64,000 nucleotides of DNA from Henckelia pumila (taxonomy: Eukaryota; Streptophyta; Magnoliopsida; Lamiales; Gesneriaceae), in NCBI RefSeq assembly GCF_033568475.1, contig NW_027331831.1:9486001-9550000 (forward strand), given 5' to 3'. Made by a program: the position numbers and the translations under genes. Shown here piece after piece: positions 34,046-45,775 of the stretch. How positions within the stretch are numbered: position 1 is the stretch's first letter; the number at the start of each line of letters is the position of its first letter. Below the pieces are notes generated by a model. It had not been told where the DNA came from. It worked only from the letters and a program-made list of their open reading frames with translations, and ran no database searches.

Positions 34046-34222
34046 CAAAAAGGGGGAGAATTATTTGGTTAAATATTCAAATGGGATAAATAAAAATTGA
34101 TTATGTGATAAACAATTTGTTTAAAATATTGTTACATTAATGGGGAGCTTTTTATATGTATTTCAATTGCACATTATATCTCCTGTTTAACCAAGTTTTG
34201 TGATTATCACAAATGGGGAGAT
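34046..34222 (+). promoter_or_regulatory. Multiple polypurine tracts of Copia A
   Basis: Three purine tracts precede the 3' LTR: AAAAAGGGGGAGAA (about 34047-34060), AATGGGGAGC (34138-34147) and AAATGGGGAGAT (34211-34222), the last abutting the LTR. The first and third are each preceded by ATTATCAC, so they look duplicated. Repeated polypurine tracts are known in Sireviruses; they prime plus-strand DNA synthesis. Confidence 0.75.
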
Positions 34223-35480
34223 TGTTACGCCTTAAACGCATACAAATCTCTTAAAAGAGATTAATATTTTTAATGCAATAACTTATCTTGTTTTGATAAT
34301 TACAAAACTAGATTATTATTTCTAATCGTTTAAAGTGAGACTCTGCAGATTAGATTATTATAAACATTATTATGGAGAAGAACATTGCAAAAATTACTGA
34401 GCATTTTTTATTCATCCAATTCCGATCTCCACCATTTATATTAAATTTTAGGATGCTCAAAAGCTACGGTTCAAATCTCAGCTCAATCCAACGGCTAGAT
34501 CATGAGAAATTAATTTTTCAAAAGTGCCGCGCAGAACAAGAAGCAAAAATACGATGAAGTAATTTCAGAAAAATACTGGAATCGTTTGAAGCATCCAAAT
34601 CCGATCTCCACCGTTCACAATAAAATTCAGTATGTTCTAAAGCTACTGTACAAATTTCAAGTCAATCCGACGGACGGATTGTGATTATAAATTTTTGAAG
34701 TTTTCCAGGCAGTCTGCATTGTGCCTAACGAACGCAACGAACCTACGAACGGACGCAACGTTCCTTGTCAAAAACATGATCCAATTTTTAAGGAAGAAAG
34801 TCGCCCGACCAAACCCGCAATGCGCCGAACGGGCGCAACAAACCTAGGAACGGACTCAAAGTTCGTCACCAACGCCGGAAGAATTAAATGTGCTCCGAAC
34901 GGACGCGACAAAGGCCAGAACGGACGCAACGAACCTGCCCAAATTTTCAGCTATAAATAGTAGGATTCCAAGGCCATTTCAAACACAACTCAAGCAATCC
35001 TCTCCTCTACTTCTCAAGTGTTCATTCAAGAGTTTCATACATATTTATTTCAATTTGAGAATCGATTGTAGAAATTGTTTGTGAGTTATTGAGCTTTCGT
35101 TGTACTCTCGAGTGTGAAGCGCGAGTGTGTAATTGTTTTTGAGGCTATCCTTGAAGCCCTTAAGGCCAAGTGTTCGAGTTGTATCAGCGCGGTGATCGTA
35201 TTGAGTTGTACGACTATCTTTGGAGCCATCAAGGCCAAGACGTTGAAGTGCTAGTGGATCCTTGGTTAATCGATCTTAACCAAGAAGGGGAGACGTAGAC
35301 GATTTATCGTCGAACTTCCATAAAAATCTCTTATCCATTTTACTTCTTTATTTACTTAACGCATTTATTTACTGCACTTATATTTGATTGCTTTAAGTCT
35401 TCCGCTTGCGTACTTGCATAATCGCTTTAAATTGCTAAAGTTGCCAATAGAACCTAAATCCCTCCCATTAGGTTCTAACA
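34223..35480 (+). repeat. Copia A 3' LTR (complete)
   Basis: 1258 bp, TGTTACGCC to GGTTCTAACA. It carries the motif pairs (for example 34727/34748, spaced 21 bp), a CTATAAATAG TATA box near 34961, and the uninterrupted site into which Copia B inserted in the sister LTR. Confidence 0.93.
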
Positions 35481-37607
35481 AAGGGTGATGTGTATCCAAA
35501 GGAAAGTTCACAGAGGAATAAGAAAAAAAATAAAAGAAAAGTTGGTGAGAAGAGGAAAGAATGTTAAACTGGAGATAACTTAGAATGGTTAAGTGAGGTA
35601 GATGACGACGATGATGATATAAAGATCGATCAACTAAGAAATTTGATAAAGTCAAAATGTGAAGTTGATGTAAGTAAATGGAAGGTGATAAGGGGTAAAA
35701 AGACTGCTCTTCAGAAGATCAGAGGTGTTACAGTGTACAATACCATCATCTATGGGATTATTGTGAGACATTGAGAACTTTTAATCCAGGAAGTACATTT
35801 ATTCTCAGAAGAAAAGATGATTTTGAGCCCCCAAAATTTGATAAGCTTTATTTTAGCTTGCATGTCATGAAAGCTTCTTTCATAGCAGGTTGTAGGCCAA
35901 TTATTGGGTTAGATGGCTGTTTTCTGAAAACAGTACATGGTGGTCAACTGTTGTCAGCTGTTGGTAGGGATGGAAATGACAATATGGTGCCTATAGCCTC
36001 TGCAGTGGTACAAGTTGAGAACATAAAGAATTGGACATGGTTTCTCACAATTATGTTGGAAGATGTAGGAGGAATGAGAGAAAATAATGGATCAAAAAAA
36101 TTCCAGCAGTACACTGGGCTAGAAGCCATTTCTCCAGTGGATGCTTGTGTGATGTTGTGGTGAACAACTTGTCTGAATCCTTCAACAGCTACATAATGGA
36201 AGCAAGCTGATGAAGAGAATTCAATTGAGAAAGGTTGGCATGGAGAGATACACTGGCAAGATTTGTCCAAACATACTGAAAAAGATGAACAAGAATCAAA
36301 AATTTTCTAGAAACTTTTATGCACTCTATTCAGGTGAAAATGAGTATCAAGCCCAGTGCTTGTCAGTTCATGGTATATTAACTCAGCATATGGTTGATTT
36401 GATGAAGATGACTTGCACGTGTGGGATGTTCCAATTATGTGGTTTTCCATGCTCTCATGCTTGCACTGCTATTGGTCACAGTAGACGGAATTTGGAGGAT
36501 TTTGTTCACAAATTCTATACCAAAGATGAATATTTAAAGGATATACTCGTACATGATACATGTTATTCTTGGGGAAATTGATTTTTGCAAAGCACCTTGG
36601 CAACAATTGAATGCACCAATTTATAAGAGCAAGAAGGGAAGACCTCAAAAGATGAGAAAGAAACAAGCTGATGAGGGGAGTAGTGTTTCAACAAGGAAGG
36701 GTCTTACACATACATGCTCAAGATGCTTGGGAAAATCACACAATAAGGCAAATTGTAAAAATTTAATTCATCCCAGTTCAAAATATTTTAAGGTACCTAC
36801 ACATATTTCAGTTAAAAAATCATAGTTGACTGTTTTTGACATTAATTTTAATGTATAGGACTGGTCAAGGACCTTCTGGAAATCAAGATGCAGCTGAGGC
36901 AGCTACAGTTGGATCTATGCCCTCCAACAACACACCTGCTAATACTTATCATGAATCATTGAGTGGCACACCACAAGCAATGCCAAAGGTGAGACTATAT
37001 GCACTTTTGTATAACATTTTCAGTGAATGATAATTTTGGTTGGTTGTCAGGAAACACATACTCAAAATTCTGGAAATCAAAATGATATTGGAGCTACATC
37101 ATTTGCACCAAATTTATATTCAAGTGTAAGTAATACATTTTTCGCCTATTGTATACTGCACATGTTTTGTGTGTTCTATTGTGTAATTTAGTGTCATTTT
37201 ATGAATTTAACATGTATGAATGATTATAGAATATTGATAGTGCTGCAAGAAGGGTGCAAATGAGCCATTTGAATAGGGAAAGACTAGATGCAAGTGCAAG
37301 TGCAAGTGCGAATTCTAGTTCTATTGCAAGACCAACTGGAGGTGCAAGTGCTAAAGCAAAAGCCACTGCAACTGGAAATGCAACTGCAAGAGCTAGAGCT
37401 ACTGCCACTGGTGATTCAACTTTCAGAGCTACATCCATTGCCACTGCAACTGAAAATGCAAACTTGAGAGCTAGAGATAAAGTTATTACAACTAGAAATG
37501 AAAATGTTGCTGCTTTGAGTCAAGGAACAAGCACTAGTTCAAGTATGTTTGATGCAAATACCAATTCTTCTAGGTTGGCAAGAAGGTTGCCAAGATGGGG
37601 GCTGTAG
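35481..37607 (+). pseudogene. MULE transposase, 3' part (DDE core, SWIM and CCHC zinc fingers, Ala-rich tail)
   Basis: Continues the gene begun at 20280. After a Lys-rich and acidic linker with stops (35481-35770) come the MULE core FIAGCRPIIGLDGCFLKTV and HGGQLLSAVGRDGNDNMVPI (open 35771-36163). A frame change leads to NNLSESFNSYIMEAS and LRKVGMERYTGKICPNILKK. The SWIM finger CTCGMFQLCGFPCSHAC is near 36420 and the knuckle CSRCLGKSHNKANC near 36717. Beyond an apparent intron (about 36990-37051) and another (37126-37229) the last exon, 37230-37607, codes an Ala/Ser/Thr repeat tail (ASASASANSS, KAKATATGNATARARATATG). Stops near 36184 and 36580 and deletions inactivate it. DDE family transposase acting on the MULE ends. 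Confidence 0.88.
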
Positions 37608-38019
37608 TTCAATCGTTTTTGTTGCTGCTTTGTCACATTTTGTATTGTTTTTGGTAATTGAAAAAATGGGGGTTGTAGGCTACTAATGTCTTTTGGGTTG
37701 TATGAAACAAAATATCTACAATGAATGTTCTAATTTTCAAATAGTCTAATTTGAGTGTTACATGTTATTCGAAATAAATTGCTTCTTTGATGGTTTGAAA
37801 AAACACAGGAAATTGGAATGTCATTTTCCATTTCATCATCGGGCAACAGTACATACTCAAAAGAAACACAAAAAGATTTAAACTAAACACACATAGACTC
37901 AATTGAAATACACAGACTCAATACTAAACACAGAGACTCAATTGAAATACACGAAGACTCAATTGAAACACAGAAACTCAAACTTCATCAACAATGGGCT
38001 ACGACACATTGTTTTCCCA

Positions 38020-38448
38020 TTACTTGAACACAAGAACAATAAGCACTAGTAGAAGCAACACACAAGCAACCCATGAAACATGAACATATCCAGCTTCAAT
38101 TGCACCGATATTTCTTCCTCGCACAGTAGAAGTAACCTCTTCTTCGAAAGCTTTATCTTTGTTCTTCACACCACCATAGCTATTGCAACTATGACCTCCA
38201 AATTCACCATCAGATTCATCTTCATCTTCATTTGAAAACAGAGTATAATCATCAGGGTGACACCAACGAAAGAAACCACACTGGTTCTTCGAGCAGTTGT
38301 AGTATAACAAACCCTTTGTTTTCTTCTTTTCGGACATCACCACCTTGATATCAGCTCTAACATTGCAGGAACATGTTTGACGAGTTGGGTACCTTAAATC
38401 CAAGCGCTTCAAAATAGTTGGATTTCTGGGTTTGTAAGAAGAGTCCAT
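38020..38448 (-). CDS. GRF-type zinc-finger protein with C-terminal membrane anchor, carried by the MULE
   Basis: Intact 142-codon ORF on the minus strand, starting MDSSYKPRNPTILKRLDLRY. A GRF-type zinc finger spans about residues 28-70: TCSCNVRADIKVVMSEKKK, LLYYNCSKNQCGFFRW. An acidic stretch NEDEDESDGEF follows, and a hydrophobic tail (VSWVACVLLLLVLIVLVF) ends the protein, as in a tail-anchored membrane protein. GRF fingers bind nucleic acid in other proteins; small GRF proteins of this layout occur in many plants, often near transposons. It reads inward from the right inverted repeat, which may supply its promoter, and converges with the transposase, the position of mudrB in maize MuDR. 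Function unknown. It is the only undamaged coding frame in the element. Confidence 0.75.
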   Translation of the reverse strand: MDSSYKPRNPTILKRLDLRYPTRQTCSCNVRADIKVVMSEKKKTKGLLYYNCSKNQCGFFRWCHPDDYTLFSNEDEDESDGEFGGHSCNSYGGVKNKDKAFEEEVTSTVRGRNIGAIEAGYVHVSWVACVLLLLVLIVLVFK

Positions 38449-38736
38449 TACCAGCCTTCAAAGAATCGTGTGTTCCAATTATTGTAGAAGATGGGATGAA
38501 TAGCCAAGATTTAATATAGGGTGAAAGGGCATTTACGGTACTTTGTGCTTAAAACTCTTCAAAAATTCTAGAATACTCACGTATGCAGCGCGTGAATATC
38601 ATTTCTCGAATTTAGGGTCACGTGAGCTTCATTCTGAATAACAGAGGGTGATTTTTGCATATTTAATTTACACATGGTGTTTTTTTATTTTTATGTGTTT
38701 TATAGGGGGTCAAAATGCAATTTTCCCCGAACATCT

Positions 38737-41610
38737 AGTGGAATGTCGCGTCTGCAGTTCTTCACACACTTTTTCGAGTATTGAGAAGTGTACTGCATTA
38801 AATACTCACATCCCTTCTGGGATATTGCGAAACATGCTACATTAAATGTTTATACAATGTTGGCATATGAATGAACATTTTGCGATACTCATTAGGTATC
38901 CAACAAAAAGAGTCCATCATATCAAAATATCACACAAACATATATATTATTACTGGTCACTGATTATCCAAAAATAATCTTTGGAATTACTTCATGATAA
39001 AACTTATATATCATATATATATAGTGCATGTTACGTTAATTCAAACATGAACTCCGTTCACGCGATTAATTATTATTATTATTTTGTCGCGCTCATTGAT
39101 TTTGTTATCTAATCATAAAAAAATATTGGATTTATTTAACAAATTTTCAAAACTGCAATACAGAAAGATTCCTGAAATGATAGTCCCAAAAAACAATAAA
39201 AACAAAAATAAAAATTTCAATTATATTCATGGAAAAATTAAAATCGAAATTAATTAATAAAACTTAGCTAGCTAGGAAGATCAAAAAATTAATGTGATCT
39301 ATTTTATCTAGGCAGCTGCATGCGTGACGTAGGTCATGCATTTGCGTGACGTATTGCCAATTGTCATGCCAAAAAAAAAAACCACACACATTTTTTACGA
39401 AATTTCACTATAAATGAATAATATTATTGTGCATGAAAGGTGTTTAATTATTTTGTACTTTCTGATCGATTATGACCAAATTTAATTCGTTAGGGTTTGA
39501 TTATTCGAGTGGTGGTGTGACCATTGGCCACCCACTACATCCGACAGGATATTAATTGGCATATGAATGACACCTTTAAATTTTTATTCAATTTCAAAAA
39601 ATCATGATCATGTAGGGAAATATATATATTGTCCTTCGATATTTTTCATCGACCCCAACTTTTTTGTGTTAAAAGAAATCATATGAACTCTTAAAACATG
39701 CACTAATTAAGTCGACATAATATATGTGTGTGTGTGTGTAAAAATTAAGTGAGAAACTATACATGCAAAGTTGATTTTTCAGAGCGAATTTTTTTTGGGT
39801 TAAAAAGATATTTGATGGTTCAGCTTTTTAAGCAAAAAAGAGAAACACATTATTATGAACTACTTTATACCAAGCATTGTGGTGTACTAGTCAGTAGCTA
39901 CCTAACGTTTATCACGAACTTAGTTAAAATAAGGAAAATTATAGATTTTTTTAAATGTATTCTCCAGTTTGTAATTTTGGTTTTTTTTTTGTGCTGTATA
40001 CTTTCAATAATTTGTCTTTTTAAAAAAAAAAATTTAGTCGTTTTTCTGGAGTGATATTGTCATGACATCGATGCAATGTCAAACTAGCAATCCGGTGAAA
40101 AATGACTTATAATATAGTAAAAAAATTTAAAAATAATTTATTAAGACTGAAATTCATCAATATTGAAGACGATGATGTAAAAAGTAAAGTTAAAATATTT
40201 TTGGATTATTATAGGAATTTCATTTATATGTGTGTGTGTGTGTGTGTTTGCTCTTATTTGTCACTCGTCGGTGCAATACAGTAATTAATTAATACCATTT
40301 CATACAATCTTTAAGAAAATCTAAAATTGCGTAACAATAGTAATGGTAATAGTAATAATAGTTGCAGTTTGATTAAATTGTTTGAAGAAATCAAACAATG
40401 AAAAAGGAAAATATATAAAGGAATAGGGTCCAGTGTTTTGCTATGGAAATCATAATTTTGAGACTCAATAATTTCACTCATATCATAGGCATATGATATG
40501 TATTAGTCAATTTTAATTTGCTTTCGCAGTTTGTTAAAAGAAACTACTCGATAATATTATTATTACAACGAAACTTTTTCAAGGCACCATAAAATCATAT
40601 TTTTGAGCAAAGGAAAATAATGAGTGCATGCGTACAATAAATTTTTTCAATTTTTTTTGTAATTTAAGATTTATTTGATCAGGTATAAAATGGGGTGGCT
40701 TACGAAAATATATGGACATGATGACAGCATATTGAAGGGAGGACCATCATGATCCAAGTATAAGAGGTTTTCTTTTATTTTATTTTTTTAAAAAAAATCA
40801 AATTTCAAAATAAAATTTTTATTTCTTGAAATATAATTCAGAGTATAAAGTTCAATTATTAAGTTATTAATTTAATTGCATGCCGGGATACTATACGTGC
40901 ATGGAAAATGAGGGAGGACAGCGCAACGCGACATTAATATGGATTGATTTAAAGATATAGTGAATTAATTAATTGCATTAACAGTGTCGGTTGAAAATGA
41001 TACAACATTAGATTTCTTTGCTAAAAAATCAAATCACATCTAAATGCAATTTGGAAGTATATTATATATAGCTTAGAGCAATTTTAATTATCTTGTAACA
41101 TAGGTTTGGATAAAGGCCCACTGTGAAAAAATTCAAATATAATTTAAAAAACTTTCTGATTTTATCATATATTTTATATATCTAACAACTCACGTTTATT
41201 CTTACAAAATTGAATGAACTCCGATCCTTCACGGTACGTAATATCTTAAGCTAGCGGTCTCATTAACCTTTTATCTCGAATAATATTTACTTGTCATTTG
41301 TCACTTACAAGCTACATGAGTTTATTTAGCAAATGCATGGATCACGTAAATAATATACATGTCAATTGTGCAAGTCACCACCTTTACTTTTCTCTTCATT
41401 AAAGACATTTAATTTTATATTTATATGTGCTGACTTTCACCAAAGAAACAAAGTTGGCCCCTACAGTCTCGATCTTTTCTGGAAAATTGCTGTTTATGGC
41501 TCCATGAAGCCATGTTACAACAAACAGTGCTCAACAAAACTACAACGAATTAAAAATTAATTGATTTTTGGCGTATTGAATTCATACATATTCCTGGAAT
41601 ACGGCTTTCT
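38737..41610. other. Intergenic stretch, no gene seen; part of a paralogous block
   Basis: AT-rich, with TG repeats at 39725-39740 and about 40229-40248. From about 39398 it shows colinear patches with 53140 onward (see findings). A TATA-like GGTATAAAATGGGG at 40682 is shared in degraded form with 54357. Short ORFs at 39749 and 40102 show no family features. Confidence 0.5.
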
Positions 41611-41615
41611 TACAT

Positions 41616-42040
41616 GGGATAATAACAGTTTTAGTCATGTTAATTAATTATTTGCACTTTTTTTTATCCGGTTAACGGTGAATTTGTATTAACTTGCATT
41701 TTTTTTCAATTTTGTTCATATTATGGTGAATTTTTATTTTTTAGTCCTTTAATTTGTGTATTGTTTTCATTTGTGATCCTTTAACTTGTATTTTCTTTAA
41801 TTTGTGGTCTTTTTTATGACCGATTAAAAAAGATCAAAAATTATAATAACTACAAGTTAAATGACAAAAAATAAAAACAATACAAGTTACAAAACTAAAA
41901 ATGAAAATTCACTATAACAAGACATAAACATGAAAAAAAAAAATTCAAGTTACATAATTGAAAATACAAATTAAATTTACTGTTAACAGAACCAAAAGTG
42001 AAAAAATTATAAATAACATAACCAAAAATGTAGTTTTCCC
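41616..42040. mobile_element. Foldback MITE, probably Mutator-like (425 bp)
   Basis: Left end GGGATAATAACAGTTTTAGTC and right end (minus strand) GGGAAAACTACATTTTTGG continue as an imperfect inverted repeat through nearly the whole element, with TTTAACTTGTATT motifs in both arms. The ends resemble those of the M1 MITEs and the large MULE (GGGAAAA..CA). No clean target duplication was found; TTACAT occurs on both sides, offset by a few bases. Confidence 0.6.
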
Positions 42041-43533
42041 TCATATTACATTTAGGAGAAAGAACGATTTTTTTTAATCATACAAGTCTGTCTAAATTAA
42101 ATATTGGTCTTATAATTAATCAAAATAGGTCTTAGTACAATCATTCGGCTTCTTTTATGCTTGTAGTCTTGATTATCGCTGAAATATTAACTATAACGTC
42201 TAATATATCAGCAGTATTCGATGTTATATCAAGATTTCTATTAAAAAGAATCAAATTAAAGTGCAAAACAAGATAAGGTATTCTACATGCATGACCTAAT
42301 TTCGATCATTTAAAGGACCAAAATTCAATTTAGACCAACTTATCGGACCCATTTTGCTATTTTTGGTCCATCATGAAAAAAAAGATCGTAGGTTACATAT
42401 GTACTCCCTGACAAATAATAAATAAATGAAAGGGAAAGGAAAAGAATAAAGAAATAAAAAAAATACTTGCATTGTATTCATATAATATTTTTTTCCCCCA
42501 AATTCTTTAAACCATATGACAAGACACTGAAATCTCATTATTTATCCTCATTTAAGTGCAGTGATAAAACACTGGCCTCATCCATTGCAAGTGGCTGCAA
42601 GGCTTGTAGGGTTGCTTTGCCTCATCAATATCATTCTTCATCCAACCTGGATTTCCAATTATTTTTTTAAAAAATAATCATTAACTTGTGCGGCTTTGGA
42701 TGTATAATATAATATAAATTTGAATTATTGGATAGGATCTAAGATGAAACGATCTCAATAATATAGATCTGATTCGATCTCTATCTATAATTAAATTGAC
42801 TCATGTGGATATATAGTTTACCAAAGTTTTTGTGTAGAAGAATTCACGCCTGTTAAGTTAACTCATTTGCAAGTCGTGACATGTTTTGAAATTTCGAATG
42901 TTTAGACATCAGATTAGACTCATTTTGTAAGTCTCTACTCTTGGTGTTATATGTATATATGTACAAAATTATAGATAAAATGTTTGGACAATATATTATA
43001 AACTACCAAAACTTACTTTTATGAGCGAGTATTAATTAATTATTAATTCCCCGAAAGTCATGGGTCAAATGATTTGATCTTCGATATTATCTGTAATTTG
43101 TTTTTTTAAGTAACGGATAGATTCTTATTTCGATTTTCACATTATTATAGTTTATATATTTTTTAATATCATGAACTTGAACTTAACATTAACCCAAAAA
43201 CTAGCTCAAAAAGATATTATAAAATGTTTAATTAATAAGCAATATAATATATATTACGTGACACATGATTTTCACGTGTTTGATAATTTGATATATAAAT
43301 TAGAGAGAAGTTGTAAAAATATTTTGTAAATAATTTAATAGAAATTGAAAAATGATGAAATTTGAAAAAAAAAGATACAGATAAAAGGAGATAAGATTGT
43401 TAGAGAAAAGCGAGGATAATTTAGTCATTTAAGATCTAATATAAAAGAGATGTGTGTTAAATTTAGGGGCAAAATGAGAAGAAATTTTGGTGTGAATTGA
43501 CACATCAAAATCGGTTAGTCTAAGGAATTGAAC

Positions 43534-43534
<1 letters not shown>

Positions 43535-43570
<36 letters not shown>

Positions 43571-43571
43571 T
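43535..43571. repeat. (AAT)n microsatellite
   Basis: Uninterrupted AAT/ATA trinucleotide run of about 12 units. Confidence 0.95.
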
Positions 43572-45658
43572 AGATTTAACAATATTTTTAAAATAAAATG
43601 AAGGTCTCGAAATTTTAAACCACCAACATATATAGTCAACAAATATGCGTACTGCTCAAGCATGTTGTGATGTTGGCATTCAAATTAAGGAGCAATTTGG
43701 GGGAAAAAAACCCTCGAAAATTACGATTTTATGTATGTTGAATTTAACATGTAAAAAGTGAATTTTTGTGAAATAATTTTTTCGTTATTGAGTATAAATG
43801 ATTTTTTTTTAAAAGTGATTTGTTTTGAGCATATATCAAAACTAATGATTATATTTCTGAGCTAACAATGATAGAATATTCAATCGATTTTGACTTGAGA
43901 ATCAACCCAATGCATACCTCTGCTTGTTCTTTGGATTTCTAAAAGGAAACCGAAAGGCAGCAATTAAATGTACATTAACTATTTAACTACTCGGGAAACA
44001 GAACGTACTCATGCACACTGCACACACGGTCATCTGTCTCCATTGAATTTTTTTAATAAAAAAATTAATATAAATGAATTTTCTGCACCATTTATTAGTT
44101 TATTTTTATAGTATTTAATTCTGACGCCATCGTGATTTCATACTGCAACACAGGGGGTAGATCCTTGTTATCCGGCTTTCCTTATCATATGTATAAAATA
44201 AACAATTCACCACTTTTTCTTTAATCAGAAATTATGTAATTCTAATATTTAGACAAAAAAAAAAAAAAAGAAATTATGTAACAAATCAACAACATTATTT
44301 TTCCCTAACGATATATCCCTGACCAACGATGGCTCAAACTTGAGAAATTTTTTTTGGCTCTACCATCGACTACTTCGATATAATATCTCATTGCGACTTC
44401 TATCGACTACTTTTATAGAATATCACATTACGATCTACCTTAGATCAGATTTCTGTTTTAGTGAAAAAGGATTAATCCATTATCGCGAATAGCAACTCGG
44501 TTGGCATGTCATGAGCAATGATCAATGAGATTCAATCTTAAAGGAAACATAACCAAGAAACCCTTGAATGATAGGGTTTTCTCTTTTAATCTCATTATTA
44601 TTATGCATAGATCGAGTTAATTCAAGTTCTTGATTGAAAAATATCAAGTAGAAATCATTAAATCTTTAATTTCCAATCTTACTTCAATTCTATTAGATAG
44701 AAACAAACAAAGTGATCACTTTCATGTCCTAATCTTTCTCCATCTGCCCCTAACACTAAGCTCGAGAAATTCAATGCGTAGCTTAGGGTGTGAAAGTTGC
44801 GTTGCACCTACCTTCAATCAATGAGTCCTAATCTGTATCATATTCATAAAATAAAAAAATAGCCACTTTACGTATGTTATATACCAAATAGATGAATTAG
44901 TTACTTTGATGAGGATTTTGTATATGGTCCTAGGGTGATAATATTAGAAATAATTAGCCGACATTATATTGACATGATCTATGTAAATTGTGTAATTTTC
45001 TCTACATGCATTCACATGACGAAGACTATAATTAATCTATGCAATGTAATAATACACAGCTTTTTCCAACGTGATTTGGTATTGACAGAATTGGGAACTT
45101 TGAAGACGAACCTTCTTCGTTAATTTAAGTGTGTCTATTTTCATATCCCTTTGTGGAATATTCGGTTGCTGTCCGGATCGGGAGAGAGAGCATTGAAATC
45201 ACGAATTGATCTTAAGGGAAGAGCCTTGTGTGGCTTTTAAATCGAGGAAATGATCCGAATATAATCGTTAATGTTACCACATGCACCCGTTGTAATTTTC
45301 GTTAAAATCAGAATCTTTCAGTACGATAAGGTCAATATCATAGCCAATTGGTTTTGATAGGTAGGATCTCCCTAGCAAAGAAACAACAAATCCATTTCCC
45401 AAACCACAATTATTTTTTCTATCTATCTTTTTTTTTTTCGTGTTGTGTATTGGATAAAATCCCGAGTTGATATAGTAACCTGCAAACCACATTGAATAAA
45501 CTTTATGCGACTCGCTTAGAAATACATTTAGCAAGATCAAGATGTGCAAAACCGCAAGAAAATCTGGGAAAAAAATGATTCAATTATGTGAAGAGAATAT
45601 TGAACAAACCAAGTAGAACAAGTTTTCATTGGCCACTTAGAAGTTTGACAACATTTAT

Positions 45659-45775
45659 AAGATGAAGACCCGAGAGTCCATGTCTAAATTTGATGAATGT
45701 GTAAGCAGCATCATCAATGAGTTGATAGTACTGAGAAAAATCTATCCAAATAGAGAAGTCATTTTGGAAGTAATT
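45659..45775 (+). pseudogene. Fragment of a Copia gag (UBN2-like)
   Basis: A 39-codon stretch reads KMKTRESMSKFDECVSSIIN then ELIVLRKIYPNREVILEVI, which resembles the conserved capsid helices of plant Copia gag proteins. It is cut on both sides, with no LTR or other retroelement domain near. Confidence 0.6.

Larger units (their letters stand above)
20799..35480 (+). mobile_element. Copia A: Sirevirus-like LTR retrotransposon inside the MULE
   Basis: 5' LTR 20799-21691 plus 25178-25506 (split by Copia B), primer site 25508, gag, protease, integrase, RT, RNase H, an extra ORF region after pol, several polypurine tracts, and a 3' LTR at 34223-35480 (1258 bp). The LTRs differ at several percent of sites in the stretches I compared, so it is older than Copia B. 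The first 36 bp of the 5' LTR and the left target duplication are missing, and the right flank AAGGG has no left partner. Extra ORF, multiple polypurine tracts and a gag with two zinc knuckles point to the Sirevirus (Maximus/SIRE) lineage. Confidence 0.9.
19922..38727 (+). mobile_element. Large Mutator-like element (MULE), 18.8 kb with nested insertions
   Basis: Terminal inverted repeats of about 109 bp (19922-20030 and 38619-38727) begin GGGAAAATTGCATTTT and end at a CACGTG box, with roughly 90% identity. Flanking 9-mers TGAACATCT (19913-19921) and CGAACATCT (38728-38736) are a Mutator-size target duplication with one mismatch. Inside lie a broken mudrA-like transposase in the + direction and an intact GRF zinc-finger ORF reading inward from the right end. 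Copia A (20799-35480) is inserted in the transposase gene. Without Copia A the MULE is about 4.1 kb, a usual size. Its end sequence shares GGGAAAATTGCA with the M1 MITEs nearby. Confidence 0.93.

Noticed and set aside
37199..37444. Minus-strand Ala/Val/Leu-rich ORF
   Set aside because: Antisense of the Ala/Thr repeat tail of the MULE transposase.
45274..45549. 91-codon minus-strand ORF as a possible small gene
   Set aside because: AT-rich frame with no domain, no splice or promoter support, and poly-Lys from an A-run.
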